Made by a program: the position numbers and the translations under genes. Source: Gonatopus flavifemur (Eukaryota; Arthropoda; Insecta; Hymenoptera; Dryinidae). Taken from it: 64,000 nt of DNA. Under the pieces are notes generated by a model. It searched no databases, was not told the origin of the DNA, and saw only the letters and a program-made list of their open reading frames with translations. Of the stretch, positions 22,781 to 34,220 are shown piece by piece. The DNA is taken from positions 32,108,001 through 32,172,000 of the forward strand of contig JAFFJZ010000001.1 of NCBI GenBank assembly GCA_018340375.1, given 5' to 3'. Every line of letters begins with the position of its first letter. The first letter of the stretch is position 1.

Positions 22781-22986
22781 AGGGTATCCCGTATAAGCCA
22801 AAGTTACTAGATTGTTTTTCCCAAAATACTCAAAGATGACCCAATAGCATGGAATATAACGACCAGCCAGACCTTCTTCCATATCAACAGAAGGTCTGGC
22901 TGGTTGTTTTATATTAATTTTATTCAGTCATCTTCGAGTATTTTGGGTAGAGAGATCTAGTAACTTCGGCTTCTACGGGACACCCT
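22781..22986. repeat. Double hairpin: outer arm and perfect inner arm
   Basis: Outer arms agggtatcccgtataagcc and ggcttctacgggacaccct are complementary and continue into aagttactag and ctagtaactt. Inside, ACCAGCCAGACCTTCT (22862-22877) is perfectly inverted at 22889-22904. Confidence 0.6.
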
Positions 22987-24123
22987 TAACGGGACACTAG
23001 CGTCGGTAACGGACCTCTCTTTCTATCATATGATTCTGTCCCTTTCCAACCAATGACGTGAGTTACCGACGCTAGTAGCCCGTTAACGGTCCAACCTCTC
23101 TTTCTATCATATAGGCGTGTCCTTTTCTAACCAACGTGCTCGGATGGTAACGCTGGTATCCTCTTAAATTCAGAAGTCCGAAGTTGCATAACCCCGAATA
23201 CAAAATTATGAATTTTAGTATAGAGCAATTATTAGTTACTTTCATATGATTTAAAGGTAGAATATGCTTCTGTTGATGGTTTATCGATGCTTTGAATCAT
23301 ATCAAAGTATCTAATAATTGATTTACACTGGAATTCATAATTTTTTATTTGGGGTTATGCAACTTTCGGGTTACTGAAATTCGGGCGTATGAGTTTTAGG
23401 GCTTACGATACTCTACCCCCATTGATGTCAACCCTCTCTTTCTATCTTATGATTCTGTCTCTTTCTAACAAATTATAAGGGCTATCTCTAAAAGGGTAAT
23501 AGCCGAGATAGCACAAAAGTTTTAAAAGAGTTTCTATATGAATACATTGTATTCATTATGAATTCATTCATCACTCATGTATTATCTGGAAGGGTTGATA
23601 ATTCGCATTGTTGGTTAGAAAGAGACATGATTATGAAATAAGAAGAGTCACCTTTCTTACCGATACTAATAATAACACGTAAACGACTGAGATAGCAAAT
23701 ATTACCGACTATACATGTTTGCGAACCGCAACATTTTTCGAACTAATTCATCTAGTATCCGAAAGATGTCACTTCTCTGACCAAATCAGCAGTGACTTTT
23801 CTGTACCCGTTTTCATCCTTACAAGCACACAAATTTGTATTATATATTATGGCCAAGCTTTCATATTAGTAGGACGACTCAATCAAATTCCTTTCCACTA
23901 ATATTTTATATCATCCTACCCATAGATTCCTCTCCTTGTGCTTGTACTGATCGTTCTCCAAACTCGACGGACTGTGACTTTATTGACGTTTTACGTTGCT
24001 GACGAATGCATTGTAGACGTAACAAATTTCACGGGACCATTTTATAGGTTAGAAGTTTGCCTTTTTTGCAGTTATTGATTTTTATCGTTTAGAAAATACC
24101 TTATTCAACGATCATTGTACATA
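22987..24123. other. Intergenic upstream of Ssu72, with repeat fragments
   Basis: Between 22990 and 23480 the phrases ctctctttctatcata and ttaccgacgctag recur several times, in part inverted. 23480-24123 looks single-copy and should contain the Ssu72 promoter and 5' UTR; I cannot place a TATA box or start site with confidence. Confidence 0.4.
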
Positions 24124-26324
24124 ATGCCAGCTCCAAATTCTATCAGTATCGCTGTTATATGTTCTAGTAACATGAATAGAAGTATGGAAGCTCATGCTTT
24201 TTTGGGGTAATTATTCACATATTTTTTTTTGTTACTACCGAATGGATATTACTGCATTAATACGGTGCTGTTTTTCTCATATCTTTTTCAGCAAAAAGGG
24301 TTTTAACGTAAAATCCTTCGGTACCGGTGACAAAGTTAAACTACCTGGGAATGCCCCAGATCGCCCAAACATCTATGACTTTGGAACGTCGTATGATGAA
24401 ATTTATAATGATTTATTGACGAAAGATAAACAATAGTATCCTATTCATCAATTAATATGTATCTTTTATAAGGATCTTTTTTATTCTTCATTCAAAGATT
24501 CTATGGTTTCTTTGAATGTATTTTTACTGCAGAGACTGATAGATGTTCTTTATTTTATTCGTCTCTGTCAGATATTTACTTTGCAAAAGTTACTTTTGTG
24601 GTATACCGATATCCAATTGTTCTTTGATATCATTTGGCAGTCATTTATTTGCAATTCGCAAATACTTAACTCATGCAAAATGTTATCAAGGATTTCGTTG
24701 AACATATGCTTCAATTATATGTTTTATTACAGAGTTGTACATAGAATTAATAATTCTATGCGCCGTAAGTATATTGAGGTTGAATGTTATGAAACATTCG
24801 TATCGTGTGAAGAAATAATTATACTGAATATATTGTAATATGAAATGAGGCATCCAATAAAGCTTGATTTTTCTATTAATCTTTTGATGTTGAAAATAGC
24901 TCATTTTTTCACACGTTGAATTTCTCAAAAAGAAGTACCAATGGATTAAATAGTCGCATACATATTACATATTTTTGCTTGTTGCTTCTCTCGACATTGA
25001 TATATCTCCCAATATTTTTCTTCAAACTATATTTAGTATATAATTACAAAATAAACAATATCCATATTATATAATTTCTTTTCATAATTATTACTTCAGT
25101 TAATAGCGATGTGATCATTGTTTACATATTTTGCATTGGATGTTACAATTTTGACTGCCTAAAAATAGTACTCAGGCTTCGAATGCATTCAAATGGTTCT
25201 TATCCCAGGAAATTCTGTGAAAAACTGACAGAAATTTTTGGAATGGTGTCATTTGGAATTCACAGATCCTGCCAGGTTTCATGCCTTGACAGGATGTTTC
25301 CATTTGGCGATTCTTGTACAACAAAACCAGGTAGAAAGTTTGTCAATTTTTAACTGGATTTTCTAGGACAAAAAACCGTTCAAAGGCTGAGAACAATTTT
25401 TTGCAGAGAATCCAATAAAAGGATAACATACCCTGTTAAAAATCCCAGACAAATCCAGATAAAAACCGAGCAGAACCGGATGGATTCAGGCAACAACTTG
25501 TCCGGTTCTGCTCGGTTTTTGTCCCAGGATCTGCTTTTCAGCAGGAATCAATCAGAGAAATTTAATCTGAATCTAAATGTTCCTTCAGTTGATTTTCAGC
25601 ATTTCCAGGGTTGAATTAATGCATGGACTTGACTTGGCACGAGCCTAGAGCATTGAGGGACGACCCCATCGATCGAATATATGAAACAATATGCTGAAAC
25701 TTCAAATCATAAAGTCTGCCTTCGTACAAGCCTAGGACGTGTTTAATTCGGCCCTGAGCATTCCTATATTTTTTATATTCAATGTTGAAACCACTGAACA
25801 TTTAAAAAATCTTCATGCTTTCTTTTTTTAGCATAAATCTTTTTCAATAAAACAAGAAATAGAAATATATCCTTAACAAAATATTCAGTTATACGCAAAA
25901 CGGATTGCTTCACATGTTGGACCGGAACCGGAGAATAAAACCGAGACCCGAACGATTCCAACTCTCCAAAGATAAATTCGACATTCTGATAACTTGTGAA
26001 GAACGGGTGTACGATCAAGTCATCGAAGCCATGGAGTTGAGAAAGCCTGAAGAAAATCAACCAGCTCATTTGATCAATATTGACATTCAAGATAATCACG
26101 AGGAAGCCACAGTTGGATCGTTTCTCATTTGCGAATTAGTTACAGTGGTAATTAACTTTTATTCCCATTTTAAAATTCAATCATTGATTTACCAATGAAG
26201 TAATATTCTCGATTTATTTCAGCTTGCAAATAGTGATGATTTGGACAACGATATAGACGAATTACTGCACGAATTTGAATCGAAATTTGCTCGAACGATA
26301 TTGCATACGGTTCTCTTTTATTAA
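24124..26324 (+). CDS. Ssu72: Ssu72, RNA polymerase II CTD serine-5 phosphatase
   Basis: Exons 24124-24206, 24292-24435, 25889-26147 and 26223-26324 join in frame with GT-AG introns to give 195 aa, against about 194 in human SSU72. The N-terminus reads ISIAVICSSNMNRSMEAH: the CX5RS active-site loop of this low-molecular-weight-phosphatase-like family, with the nucleophilic cysteine at residue 13. Exon 3 contains LHMLDRNRRIKPRPERFQ, FDILITCEERVYDQVIE and DIQDNHEEATVGSFLICEL, all family signatures. The protein ends TILHTVLFY, the usual last residues. Ssu72 dephosphorylates phospho-Ser5/Ser7 of the polymerase II CTD in the nucleus, as part of the cleavage/polyadenylation complex with symplekin. 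The start has A at -3. Intron 2 (1453 nt) carries a small MITE. The gene converges on LSG1, whose stop is 650 bp away. Confidence 0.96.
25431..25545. mobile_element. Small MITE with a perfect 20-bp hairpin, in Ssu72 intron 2
   Basis: AAAAACCGAGCAGAACCGGA (25461-25480) is perfectly inverted at 25501-25520. The outer ends CCCTGTTAAAAATCCCAG and ggatctgcttttcagcagg are weaker inverted repeats, with TA on the left (25429-25430). The sequences just outside (25160-25420) look like another decayed repeat with the gacaaaaaaccgttcaaagg phrase. Confidence 0.55.
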
Positions 26325-26667
26325 AAAAATGTATATATTACATAAATTTTCGAAAAAGGGACTTAATATCCGTAGGCATTCGATCTTCGATCTTTGGACT
26401 CCAATCGAATGTGGAAAAAAGAAACTATGATACACAGACGATTTTGATTTTTCAAATTTCGAATACCCTCGAGGAATTTCAACAATGAGAATTCTTCTGA
26501 CGATTAAATCGGGATTCGTTACGAGCTTCCCAATCATACTGAAAATATTATACAAAGTTTGTTACGTTCAATCATTGTGCTACAGATCTTTTGAATGACG
26601 TGAATTTGATTTGCTTATCCGATTATCATTAGAAAACAAAGCAAAAGCAGTGATATGGACTTATAAA

Positions 26668-26673
26668 AATAAA
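26668..26673 (+). promoter_or_regulatory. Candidate poly(A) signal for Ssu72
   Basis: AATAAA 344 nt after the Ssu72 stop codon, on the coding strand and before the convergent LSG1 coding region. Placement is by motif only. Confidence 0.4.
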
Positions 26674-26973
26674 ATATGAAACAATGGCAGGGATTATAGA
26701 AAAACAGAGAATAATATAAGGGAGTAGACTCTGAAATATTTTAATTCAAAAAAACTTACGCATACATACGAACAAATGCAAAATATAATTGTATGTGTTG
26801 TGTTGTTACAATACTTATATCATAGTAAACAATTGATAACGAGATCCCAATCATATCTCGTATATTGTACTTGTAAAATCAGGGATTTACATATAAAAGT
26901 ATATGATATTAGATAATTGAATTCAATAGGATTCTTATAATCGATATAAAATTATTTTATACATTTTTTAACT

Positions 26974-29667
26974 TCAATGCTGATCAAGATGAGCGTACAG
27001 TCTTCGTCCTTTTTCTCGTTTTTTCTTATTACAATGTTTATTGATTTTTTTCCAAGGTTTTTCAACAGAAATCAAACTTTGCGTTGATCCATTTATCGAT
27101 TTCGCATCGCTAAAATGAATTATGAATTATGTATTATATCAATGACTTACAATATTATATATACACATATATACATTTATGGCAAAACATCAGGACTGCA
27201 TGATGTTTGGTTTTTTTTTTCTTTCTTCATTTAATCATGAAAAAAATGTAACAAATCTGATTGGACGTTAATCCAACGTCAACTTCAATCCCTTACAAAA
27301 CGATTATACGTGTAAAACAAAAGCGATAAAAGTATTGTTTTGATTTTACTTACTCAAATTTCACATTTTGTGGAGCGTTTTGCGGAACCCCGTACGATTT
27401 TCCATACACTCCCTTAACGTGAGCACCTGCGTTATTATCATTAAAGAATGTTTTATCTAAATCGTGACTCGTAATTCTACTTGCTCTGTTCGCTCGTACA
27501 GTTCTTGGGGGTAGATTTTTTATATCTGGAAGTGTTCTTTTTCTGGGTGGGAATTTGTGATAATTCGCTTGTTCCATCGTGGGTGGAGAAACGCAATACA
27601 ATAATCTCCCATTCACAAAATCTTTCAAAATGTAACGTGCCGATCGTGGATTATCCGGCTGACCGTTTTGCGTCATAAAACCTCTGTTGTCTGAAAAATA
27701 ATTGAAACATTTGCATAACTCATTATACAACTCATTGAATATCAATTTACCGTTAATTTTATAACATCTGAATCTTTTTAAATTGATTCATCAATGAAGG
27801 ATATTAGAAAAAGAAGAATGAAATTTTTATGTTGTTGAAGTTTGAATCGATTATAAAAACGAAACCAAAATTCATACTCACAAAATCTGATGAATTATCA
27901 TTGTTCATTTTCTCAAATTAATTCCTCGGATTTGGGAACATCGCTCAAAGAATATATTACATGATTTCAGATCTTCCACAGCTGGATATTTGGCTAGTCC
28001 ATTACGAATCCGGTTTAATAAACGATTCAAACTTCAGCAACATAGGTTTTTTTTACAAACCATGATTGATCGATTAATGAAATAATTACAGCAATATCAG
28101 AAAATTTGGTCTAAAAATATTTCGAAAACTTACATCCATACGCATTCAAAATCTCTTCCGAAGTAGGAGCCCGATCTGGATCTTCTCCTTCTAATGGCAA
28201 AGGCAACATGATTCCATATAAATCTTCGATAATGTGTCTAGGAATCAACTGACCGACAAGATTGACCGCAGGTACATGATCTCTCATTTGATCGATAGGT
28301 AATATGCCGTTGAGTATCATGTCTGTCTTTGTACATATAAAACTCGGCATCACCAATCCCGGACAATCGCAAAGTAATAAATCTTTATCCAGAAACAATG
28401 TTTGGAAATGTTTGGTTTTACCAGGTGTCGCGGATACAGATACTTTCTTGTCCATCATTAGAGCATTAATTGTTGAACTTTTTCCCACATTTGGGTATCC
28501 TACTAAACCAATTGTCGTGATCCCTTCCTTATAAGTTGTATTTTTGTAAATACTCTTGAAAAAAGATATCAACTCGCTTCTCGAGAGTATTTTGGATGAA
28601 TTTTGCACTCCATTTGAACGACTTTCTTCAATATTTGAATTAGCATCACCTAATTTTTTTATGGTATCGCTAATTCTACTCACAGTTGTAGAATCTTCTT
28701 CCGCAGTTTCATATTCGCTTGCCGAGACAAATTCTGAATTACATGAAGATTCGTCGGCGGAATCGTCTTCCGCAAAATCATCTCCGTCTTCAATCTCTTC
28801 TGGAATCGTCGAATCGATGCTTGAGAATTCTTTCTCCGTGTTCAATAACGCAGAGAAAAATACTATCTGTACGTTGATATTAGAGAAATAATCTACCCAA
28901 GCTTCCCTCTGTTCTTCGGTCAGAAAATCAGCTTTATTGACAAGGATCATATTCATTTTCTTTGAATCTATTTCTTTAACATAATTTTCTAAGTCTTCGC
29001 AACGAAATAGTAAAGGATTTCTCGCATCCACTATTTGTACAATTACGTCGCTACGTTCCAATACCCTCCACAACTGACACCAGAATTCTAAATTTTTTTC
29101 GTAAGGAGTGAGTAAAAGATCGTGAGCTTCTTGAAATACAGCTAACTGACGGCGCCATTCTAGGAAATCTTCTTTCTCTTTGTTGTGAAGTTCTTGGGCA
29201 GTCATCGACTCGTTCCATTTGGGTCGCCTGGGTATTTTGAGAAATCCTTTATTTTCTTTGTGCGCTCGCAAGACTCTTTCTTTTTCTTCGTTGGTTAGCA
29301 ATCCTACATTGCTGTTTGGATTCACAAATTTAATATTCAATTTCTCAGCATGAAACTCTGTACCTGCCAATTCTGCGGTAGAAAGAAATTCTTGAAAAGA
29401 ACTTTCCTCCGTTACGGATTGTAAATTGAGTCTTCCCCAATCGTATCCATCGTTGATGTCCAACGTGTGAAGCTATTTATAGAGAGAATAAAGATTTAAA
29501 ATGATCAGATTAAAATGTTATTGAACAGATAGTTGTGGAGAATGTGTTGGGTATTACCTTACCATAGACGGATCGCCTGCATTTCTCCTATTTCTCGAGG
29601 GACCGAATCGGTCTCTTATCAAAGCCTTGCCTAAATTTCCTCCACTATTCTTGCTCTTTTTACCCAT
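26974..29667 (-). CDS. Lsg1: LSG1, large ribosomal subunit GTPase 1
   Basis: Exons 29667-29563, 29472-28134, 27690-27354 and 27109-26974 join in frame to 638 aa (human about 658). The GTPase motifs are circularly permuted, as in the YlqF/YawG family: NKAD (G4, about residues 214-217) comes before GYPNVGKSS (G1, 360-368) and DCPG (G3, 404-407). DARNP at 184-188 is also typical. Between G4 and G1 lies an acidic Asp/Glu/Ser-rich insert, as in eukaryotic LSG1. Exon 3 gives RGFMTQNGQPDNPRSARYIL, and exon 4 the basic tail KPWKK...KKKREKGRRLYAHLD, both family signatures. LSG1 is cytoplasmic and drives release of the export adaptor NMD3 from pre-60S subunits. The start (MGKKSK) has A at -3 and G at +4. 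Intron 2 holds a dispersed ~200-bp repeat. Confidence 0.96.
27835..28036. repeat. Dispersed ~200-bp inverted-ended repeat, copy A, in LSG1 intron 2
   Basis: TTGAAGTTTGAATCG at one end and cgattcaaacttca at the other. The interior (acaaaatctgatgaattatc, tcctcggatttgggaacatc) matches copies B (61324-61510) and C (61742-61942). It nearly half fills the 443-nt intron. Confidence 0.65.
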
Positions 29668-30101
29668 TTTATTATTCACAATTTGTCTTATTTGTAACTG
29701 TATTCGTAGTGAATTGGAAACTTTGGAAATTAGGTTAGTTTGACAGACAATACTCGATAGCCAGCATGCTTCAGTTTATCAATGTGCCGTCAAAATTCGG
29801 AATATCTCGATCTTTTTTTAATTAACGATAACAAAGGATGGAGATATCTCGAGTTCACCTCGGTGCAGTTCGCCGAATTCGCCATAGATCTAACGGAATT
29901 CATCAATCATTTGTTCTGAGCATAGAACTGTATATACATCAATATACATATACTGGAATGAGCACTCCTGTATGGAAATATTTTGCTGAAAAATCTCTGA
30001 AAAACTCCGATTTCCCTCTGCAAAAGTCTGAGAAACTCTGAGATTTCGGTGAAAAATCTGATATTTTGGGGACATCATTTTCAGAGTTTTTTCAGAGTTT
30101 T
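29668..30101. other. LSG1 upstream region, then left arm of a large inverted repeat
   Basis: 29668-29830 should contain the LSG1 5' UTR and promoter; no specific motif can be argued. From about 29950, the sequence (tccgatttccctctgcaaaa, agatttcggtgaaaaatctg) is an inverted copy of 33437-33590. Confidence 0.45.
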
Positions 30102-31016
30102 CCTGGTGAAAGGGAAGCGTGTCTTAAAAAGAGTAAGGAAGCGTAAGAATGTTTCAGATTACTTTTCTAATACTCCTTACATGCTTCCTATTCACTCTTC
30201 AATGATGCTTCCGTGCGTAAAACCCGGTTTCTATCAGGGTTGGGTACCCTGATTAACACAAGAAGAATTCTTTTTCAAAAACAAGAAGAGAATTCTTCAA
30301 GAACTCTTTTCGAACTGATGAATTCATAAAGAGCTCTGAAGGAGTTCAATGTTAGGGACATTAGTGAGTTCTTTGAGAGTGCTAAAACAATACTCTCAGC
30401 ATTCTCAAAGAACTCGTTAATGTCCCAAACATTGAAGTCCTCCAGAACTCTTGATGAATTCATTAGTTCGAAAAGAGTTCTTAAAGAATTCTATTCTTGT
30501 TTTTGGAAAAGAATTCTTCGTGTTATCTGGGTACGCATAATACGGTAGTTTTTGTGCAAGGAATAATGTGCGCATAAAACTCATGCAGATAACTAAAGGG
30601 AGTTTTCTGCATCATTTTTTTTTTTATGGCCAAGTTGGGTTATAATTTTAAAACTATGAATTGTTTACCATTCCAACACTCATAAATATCTATTTCATAT
30701 ATTCTGAATTTTGAATTTCAAGTCGGAATTAATTTTACAATGTTTTATACATTTTCTGCATTTTCAAGGGTGTTCTACATGTTTTATGCATAATCTGCGC
30801 ATAGTTGACGCATATTACTTATCGCACGCGCACAAAACCCATTCCTGGTTTCTATGAAATAGGTGTTCCTTCGGATACGCTTACACACTTCAAATATACG
30901 TTCGAACTACTCTTAATGTTCCACTTGACGCTCGGTATACGCTTGAATCCACATTTCGAATATTTTCCAATTACGTTTCTGACATTTGCTAATACACGCT
31001 TCTCTTTCACCAGGGG
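30102..31016. mobile_element. CCTGGTGAAAGGGAAGCGTG element, copy 2, carrying nested insertions
   Basis: Left CCTGGTGAAAGGGAAGCGTG and right acacgcttctctttcaccagg are inverted repeats. The interior matches the copy at 18602 (actccttacatgcttcctat; ttcggatacgcttacacact; cgctcggtatacgcttgaat). It is enlarged by the MITE at 30247-30531 and by a further gcgcataa-rich segment (about 30532-30835). Confidence 0.65.
30247..30531. mobile_element. GAATTCTT-rich foldback MITE, copy 3 of 3, TA duplication
   Basis: CCCTGATTAACACAAGAAG pairs with gaattcttcgtgttatctGGG; TA at 30245-30246 and 30532-30533. The interior is the same as at 16218 and 21794. It is nested in the 30102-31016 element. Confidence 0.75.
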
Positions 31017-31027
31017 TATCAGCGATT

Positions 31028-31300
31028 TTTCAATGAAATTTCAGATCGATGATTTTTAATTTATTCCCGATAACACTCTGGAAAAAATTATGTCAAATGT
31101 TCGTGTTTTCTTCGAAAGCCATAAAAAAATCATGAAATCTGAGTAATCGTCAAAATTTTCTAGGATTTTTTTCCGAGTTTATCAGAAATTTTTCATCGAA
31201 ATTTCAGATTGGTGATTATGAATTTATTTCTGATAAAACTCTGAAAAAAGTATGATAAATGTTTGTTTCCTTCGAGAAGTATAAAAAACCATGAAACATT
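31028..31300. repeat. Left arm of inverted repeat pairing with 32925-33185
   Basis: Two similar ~190-bp subunits (tttttcatcgaaatttcaga, gataaaactctgaaaaaagt, gaaagccataaaaaaatcatg) lie head to tail here and recur in reverse complement at 32925-33185. The pair flanks the elements at 31307-32366 and 32406-32829. Confidence 0.55.
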
Positions 31301-31540
31301 AGTGACCCCACACAGCACATCCACCGATGTCCACGTCGCATCTCCGTGGAGGCGAGGTGGAAGAAAGGGAGACGTGGATACAAGGTGGAAAGAACGGAGA
31401 AGCGACGTGGAGGCGACGGAGAAATGTCCGCGTGCTGTACGGGACATTTGACGTGATTTCTCGCACCGCACCGGACATTTCTACGTCGCCTCTGCGTTGC
31501 CTCCACGTGGAATCTCCGTTCATCCACGTTCTATCCACAC

Positions 31541-32298
31541 CCGTACAGCACAACCACCGATTCTCCACCCGGGACTTCGGTGGACTGGAGGTGGAGAATC
31601 AGTGGAGAAATGAGAGCCGTGGAAATAAGGGAGAAATAAGGGAGAGTCCCCGTTGAGGCAACGGAGAGGCCCCGTACAGCACAACCACCGATCCTCCACC
31701 TAGGACTTCGGTGGACCGGAGGTGGAGAATTGGTGGAGAAATGGGAGCCGTGGAAATAAGGGAGAAATAAGGGAGAGTCTCCGTTGAGGCAACGGAGAGG
31801 CGACGGAGAAATGTCCACCCCCTGTATTTTCAGTAAAACTTAAATTCGTGAATTCATACATTCAGATTTGGTTACGTAAATGCACCAATAAGAATTATAT
31901 CGAGAATACAGGGCGCGGACATTTCTCCGTCGCCTCTCCGTTGCCTCAACGGAGACTCTCCCTTATTTCCACGGCTCCCATTTCTCCACCAATTCTCCAC
32001 CTCCAGTCCACCGAAGTCCTAGGTGGAGGATCGGTGGTTGTGCTGTACGGGGCGACGTGGATTTGTCCGCCCCCTTTATTTTCAATAAAATTCATATCTG
32101 TCGATTTACACAACTAAATTTCAATGAGTGAATCCACTAACATAAATTTTATTGAAAATATAGGAAGCGGACATTTCTCCGTCGCCTCTCCGTTGCCTCA
32201 ACGAAGACTCTCCCTGATTTCTCCCTTATTTCCACGGCTCTCATTTTTCCACTGATTCTCCACCTCCAGTCCACCGAAGTCCTGTTATGTTGTACGGG
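31541..32298. mobile_element. Middle foldback element (CCCGTACAGCACAACCACCG ends)
   Basis: Starts CCCGTACAGCACAACCACCG; ends ccgaagtcctgttatgttgtacGGG. Without the 381-bp nested copy it is 377 bp, matching the 380-bp copy at 21198-21577 arm for arm, including the loop with attttattgaaaata. Confidence 0.7.
31671..32051. mobile_element. Inner foldback element, 381 bp, GC target duplication
   Basis: CCCGTACAGCACAACCACCG to cggtggttgtgctgtacGGG. It splits the phrase gagaggcgacgt, intact in the 21198 copy, into gagagGC and GCgacgt. The 2-bp duplication is therefore GC. Confidence 0.8.
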
Positions 32299-32405
32299 CG
32301 TCCACCATTTATCCCCGTAGGGTCCACGGAGATACAACGTAGATATCGGTGGATGTGCTGTTAGGGTTAATACAGATTCAGAACAATCGTCTGCTAGATT
32401 TGCTA

Positions 32406-32829
32406 CCCTGCTCAATTTTCCTAATAAAGAACGATACAGAACGATACATTTTTTCTATAATTTTCAATGAGGTTTCTGAACACGGAATTTATAATATTAT
32501 ATCGTTATCAACAGATAGAATTCTATCGTTCTTTATCGTATTCTATGAAATTAAACAAGATATATGGGATTTTATCGTGAAATTCGTATAGAGAAAGTAC
32601 CAGTTATTTGAAAAAAATCAGTCATGTGTTCCAGAATAAGTGGTACTTTTTCTATAGGAATTTAACAATAACATCACATACATTTGATGATGAATTTTAT
32701 AGAATACGATAAGAAACGATAAAATTCTATCGTTGAATAACGACATAACATTGTAAATTCCGTATTCAGAAACCTCATTGAGCACTACAGAAAATATGTA
32801 TCGTTCTCTATCGGGAAAATTTAGCGGGG
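32406..32829. mobile_element. CCC...GGG MITE with acgatagaa/ttctatcgtt interior, TA duplication
   Basis: CCCTGCTCAATTTTCC pairs with ggaaaatttagcgGGG; TA at 32404-32405 and 32830-32831. Arms: gaggtttctgaacacggaat, gatagaattctatcgttctt and complements. No coding content. Confidence 0.75.
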
Positions 32830-32924
32830 TAGGTTCAACTCAAAGGTTACGAGAAAAGTTCTAAACATTACTCGCTTTTGATCATTTCTACTTACTTGTC
32901 CAGGAAAACAGGGATTGATCACAT

Positions 32925-33185
32925 TTTTTTCAGATTTTTGTCAGAAATAAATTCATAATCATCGATCTAAAATTTCGATGAAAAATCTCTGATAAACTCG
33001 GAAAAAAATCCGAGAACATTTTGACAATAATTACTCGTATTTTATGATTTTTTTATAGCTCTCGGAGAAAACCCGAACATTTGTCATACTTTGTTCAGAG
33101 TTTTATCAGGAATGAATTCATAATTATCTATCTGAAATTTTAATGAAAAATTTTCTGATAAACTCCGGAAAAACTCTGAAAAAGC
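32925..33185. repeat. Right arm of inverted repeat pairing with 31028-31300
   Basis: Contains gaaataaattcataatcatc and aaaatttcgatgaaaaatct twice in diverged form, complementary to the left arm. Confidence 0.55.
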
Positions 33186-33436
33186 TCTCCCTGTCTGAAA
33201 AGTCCAATAGATTCCCATAAATTTCCATAGATGCTGTGACACTAGTCACTATTGAAACTGATAGGATGTTTTATTCCTATCAGTATTTATCAGGTTTTGC
33301 TGATCGTGCCGATAGAAACCCATAGAACACCGGATTCCCCATAGAATCTTATAGAAACCTATTGACACTGATAGGAAATCATGGATTCCAATAGGATTTG
33401 GCCTATCGGTTTCTATTGGTCTTTTCGCACAGGGCT

Positions 33437-33590
33437 GAGAACAATGCCCCGAGAATATTGGATTTTTCATCGAAATCTCCGAGTTTCTCAAACTTTATCA
33501 GACTTTTGCGGAGGGGAATCAGAATTTTTCAAAGATTTGACAGAGATTTTCAGAAATTTCTCAGCGAAACATTTCCATACGGGCTCCCTG
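33437..33590. repeat. Right arm of 3.6-kb inverted repeat (partner 29950-30100)
   Basis: ggatttttcatcgaaatctc, agacttttgcggaggg and aaacatttccatac are reverse complements of words at 29960-30070. Together the arms enclose 30102-33436. Confidence 0.55.
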
Positions 33591-33608
33591 GATATTCTAT
33601 AGTTTAGT

Positions 33609-33761
33609 CCCCTTAGTGAAAATGGGAGCGTAAGAAAAGTATGAAGGGACGCGGGGGAATAAATGAAAAAGCATCTAAGCGCGAAAGGAGCGGAAATTGA
33701 AACATTTTACGCTTCATTTGTTTGAAAGTTTGCTTCCAGCGGGCGGAAATTTTCACCAGGG
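33609..33761. mobile_element. Small MITE, CCCTTAGTGAAAAT / ATTTTCACCAGGG ends
   Basis: Ends are inverted repeats; interior agcgtaagaaaag, aaacattttacgctt. Resembles a short relative of the CCTGGTGAAA elements. It directly abuts the next element. Confidence 0.5.
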
Positions 33762-33763
33762 CC

Positions 33764-34037
33764 CCCACTGAGCATTTCTGTTAGAACCTTGCATTGATAT
33801 TGCAGCGATATTGATGCAATCTTGAAAGTACCTGTCATGAGAATTACAACAGTCATATTACAGAATTCAATTACAAGTAAATTACAGCGATGTTACGTTG
33901 TCAAGTGATATTCTAACAATATTTCTGTGAGTTACTTTTGTAATATTGCATTTGTAAATTGAAAAACAGGTACTTCCAAGATCGCATCAATATTGCTGCA
34001 ATATTAATACGAGGTTCTAACGGAAATGCTCAGTGGG
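33764..34037. mobile_element. CCCACTGAGC MITE, 274 bp, CC duplication
   Basis: CCCACTGAGCATTTCTGTTA pairs with aacggaaatgctcagtGGG; CC on both sides (33762-33763, 34038-34039). Arms continue with gcattgatattgcagcgata and complement. Confidence 0.75.
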
Positions 34038-34056
34038 CCCGTGAGCCACATACTAT

Positions 34057-34217
34057 CCCTGATAAAAATGAGGACAGATTCGGATAAAAATTTGCAGATG
34101 GATACAAAAATAGGATTGAAACGGATGGAAGTACAATCCACTTTTATCCGTTTCAATCCTATTTTCGTATTCATCGGCAAATTTTTATCCGAATCTATCC
34201 GCGTTTTTACACCAGGG
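34057..34217. mobile_element. CCCTGATAAAAATG MITE, 161 bp, AT duplication
   Basis: Near-perfect hairpin: CCCTGATAAAAATGAGGACA with cgcgtttttacaccaGGG at the outside, ttcggataaaaatttgcaga and taggattgaaacggat inside with their complements. AT at 34055-34056 and 34218-34219. Confidence 0.75.
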
Positions 34218-34220
34218 ATT

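Larger units (their letters stand above)
31307..32366. mobile_element. Outer CCACCGAT foldback element, 1.06 kb, with two nested relatives
   Basis: CCCACACAGCACATCCACCG at the left pairs with cggtggatgtgctgttaGGG at the right; arms include gatgtccacgtcgc and cgtagatatcg. Inside it sits 31541-32298, and inside that 31671-32051, all with the same end type. Frames up to about 100 codons appear on both strands but are produced by the palindrome and differ among copies. Confidence 0.7.

Noticed and set aside
31193..32415. Overlapping frames of 80-110 codons on both strands
   Set aside because: They arise from long GC-richer palindromic arms; the same words are read in several frames and differ between copies.
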